Source: Spirogloea muscicola
Lineage: Eukaryota > Streptophyta > Zygnematophyceae > Spirogloeales > Spirogloeaceae
Assembly (NCBI GenBank): GCA_009602725.1
Contig: WELB01000210.1
Coordinates: 229,035-248,470 of the forward strand
Direction: 5' to 3'
Length of the DNA stretch: 19,436 nucleotides
Shown: positions 18,262 to 19,436 of the stretch, in pieces
How the letters are laid out: every line of letters begins with the position of its first letter
How positions within the stretch are numbered: the stretch's first letter is position 1
The notes under the pieces: model-generated
Told to the model about the DNA's origin: nothing
Databases searched by the model: none
Seen by the model: the letters and a program-made list of their open reading frames with translations, nothing else
Translations under genes and position numbers: made by a program

Positions 18262-18320
18262 GGCCGGCGGGCCACGTCCTGGACGTGGTGACCACCGACG
18301 CATACGACCGCTCACACCTC
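18262..18320 (+). pseudogene. Retroelement endonuclease-domain remnant D
   Basis: The frame GHVLDVVTTDAYDRSHL matches remnant B (LVLADVVATD) and the start of copy C (DAYDRSL). Its last 19 bases, 18297-18315, are identical to the first 19 of copy C at 15105-15123. It ends at the junction with the solute-binding-protein exon. Confidence 0.65.
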
Positions 18321-18322
18321 AG

Positions 18323-19144
18323 AGTCTTCGACAATGTGCACTATCTCAAGGCCCTGAGTGCTGGCGATGTGTATGTGGCCGTTGGATGGTCCACTGATTT
18401 GATTCCCTTTGCAAAGCGCGCTGGCAATATCACAGTTGTTATACCGGCATCAGGAGCTAGTCTCTTTGCTGACCTATGGGTACGTCCAATCGCTCCACAT
18501 GTTGCTGGAGACCCAGCTCTGCTGCTGCATTTGATGCATCTGACCAGCCAATGATGCTTAGGCTTGACAGAATGCTATTCAATCTGAAAAAGGTGCTGCC
18601 TCGTCAAGTTCCAGATGTCATCTGCTGATATGATATTACTTATCTTACACCTCTTGTACAGGCTATTCCTGCAACAAACAAGTTCACATCGGACAAAGTG
18701 GGTGGCAGAATACGTGGTCCTTCGCCGTTGATCAGTCAATGGATCGAATTCTGCTTGCAGCCAGCAAGGGCTCTGAACTTCAAGCAGGAGGTCTATGTGG
18801 GCGCATCGCCACTCTTGTTGACTTGGCCACAGGCAGGCTCGACCCAGACGAGTCCAGCCGATGCCAGCGCAGGCATGGTCGACCAGGAGCAGCCAAGGAT
18901 AGACAGCAATCTGGTACAGGGGATGCCTCCACCTGACATTCTTGAGAGGAGCGAGTTTCTTCAGCCTCTGAGTGACAAGCTTGTGGAGCAGTACAAGATT
19001 GTGCTGGAGAAGGTTGGGCTTGCGAAGCCCCTAGCTTCCAGAGGTATCTACGAGTGGCTCATGAGCACGTTATCAAGGACACGCTTTCCATGGCTCCGTA
19101 TAGGCCGGTCCCCTGACACTGGAATAGTACATGCAAGCGTCTGA
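18323..19144 (+). CDS. Spermidine/putrescine-type periplasmic-binding-like protein, C-terminal two exons
   Basis: Exons 18323-18479 and 18662-19144 (stop TGA) join in phase at W|AIPA. The first encodes VFDNVHYLKALSAGDVYVAV, then GWSTDLIPFAKRAGNI and ADLW, the polyamine-binding fold's central region. The second gives GGRIRGPSPLISQWIEFC, LQPARALNFKQEVYVGASP and PRIDSNLVQGMPPPDILERS, motifs of the plastid-targeted PotD/PotF-like proteins of plants and algae. About 213 residues are visible, versus roughly 400-550 in such proteins. The N-terminal lobe and transit peptide are absent. An acceptor CTCAG at 18318-18322 would start the first exon, so the 5' exons should lie upstream, but none was found in 13.2-18.3 kb. 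The gene may be 5'-truncated or disrupted by retroelements. A TGTAA lies at 19154-19158, unusually near the stop. Confidence 0.8.
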
Positions 19145-19436
19145 GTCACTTCGTGTAACCCAGTAGCCTTCAAGCTGCATGAAAGTGCAAGCTAATGCCC
19201 ATTGTATTCTTTTCCTGGGCTGGCCTTAGCCCTCGCCCTCTAATGGAAGAGTCTTTCATACTTTGGAGCACAATGAGGAATCGAGAGCGAGGAACAGGCC
19301 TTGAAATCATCCAGCATCTTGTGGCTCGGATGTTATTAATCAGTATGGATAAGGGAAGATTCTGGCCATGAGTTTGGCTCATGCTGCAACATTTCCCTAT
19401 GGTGTACAGCTATGACAATATGCGGAATGGGAGCCA
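19145..19436. other. 3' flank with a diverged hairpin-repeat copy
   Basis: TGTAA at 19154-19158 is a possible poly(A) signal for the preceding gene. At 19204-19258 TTCTTTTCCTGGGCTGGCC, then TAGCCCTCGCCCTCTAATGG and a GAGTCTTT tail form a diverged tenth copy of the dispersed repeat. Nothing else is recognised up to the window end. Confidence 0.5.

Overview
The window is nuclear DNA of a photosynthetic eukaryote, most likely a green alga (Chlorophyta). It holds a multi-exon gene for the Calvin-cycle enzyme sedoheptulose-1,7-bisphosphatase (SBPase), a 26-exon gene for the largest subunit of RNA polymerase III, and the C-terminal part of a plastid-type polyamine/solute-binding protein. Introns are short (about 100-400 bases), GT-AG with one likely GC-AG. 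TTTAGGG-type telomere-like repeats and GC-rich, LINE-bearing intergenic DNA fit a green alga. No closer placement is made.

Layout, left to right. 1-425 is a G-rich, intron-like stretch. 426-1498 (+) holds the last four exons of SBPase. 1499-3826 has no gene I can recognise. 3827-13162 (-) is RPC1, which I reconstructed exon by exon from splice sites, reading phase and family conservation. All 26 exons join in phase except one, giving about 1390 residues. Two lesions stand out: an in-frame TAA at codon 778 and a one-base deletion in exon 23. There are also two substitutions in the trigger-loop region. 13163-18322 is repeat territory. It contains five pieces of a non-LTR retrotransposon C-terminal region (thumb, CCHC knuckle and R2-like endonuclease type domain), a dispersed hairpin-forming repeat of about 90 bases in at least nine copies, tandem repeats and fold-back structures. 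18323-19144 (+) is the polyamine-binding protein fragment. Its 5' exon abuts retrotransposon remnant D and stays open in frame through it.

The genes do not form an operon or a functional unit; they are independent eukaryotic genes. The most interesting points are the broken or mis-assembled RPC1, the hairpin repeat that lies 3' of several endonuclease-domain remnants in the same orientation (a candidate 3'-UTR recognition structure of the element), and the retroelement/solute-binding-protein junction.
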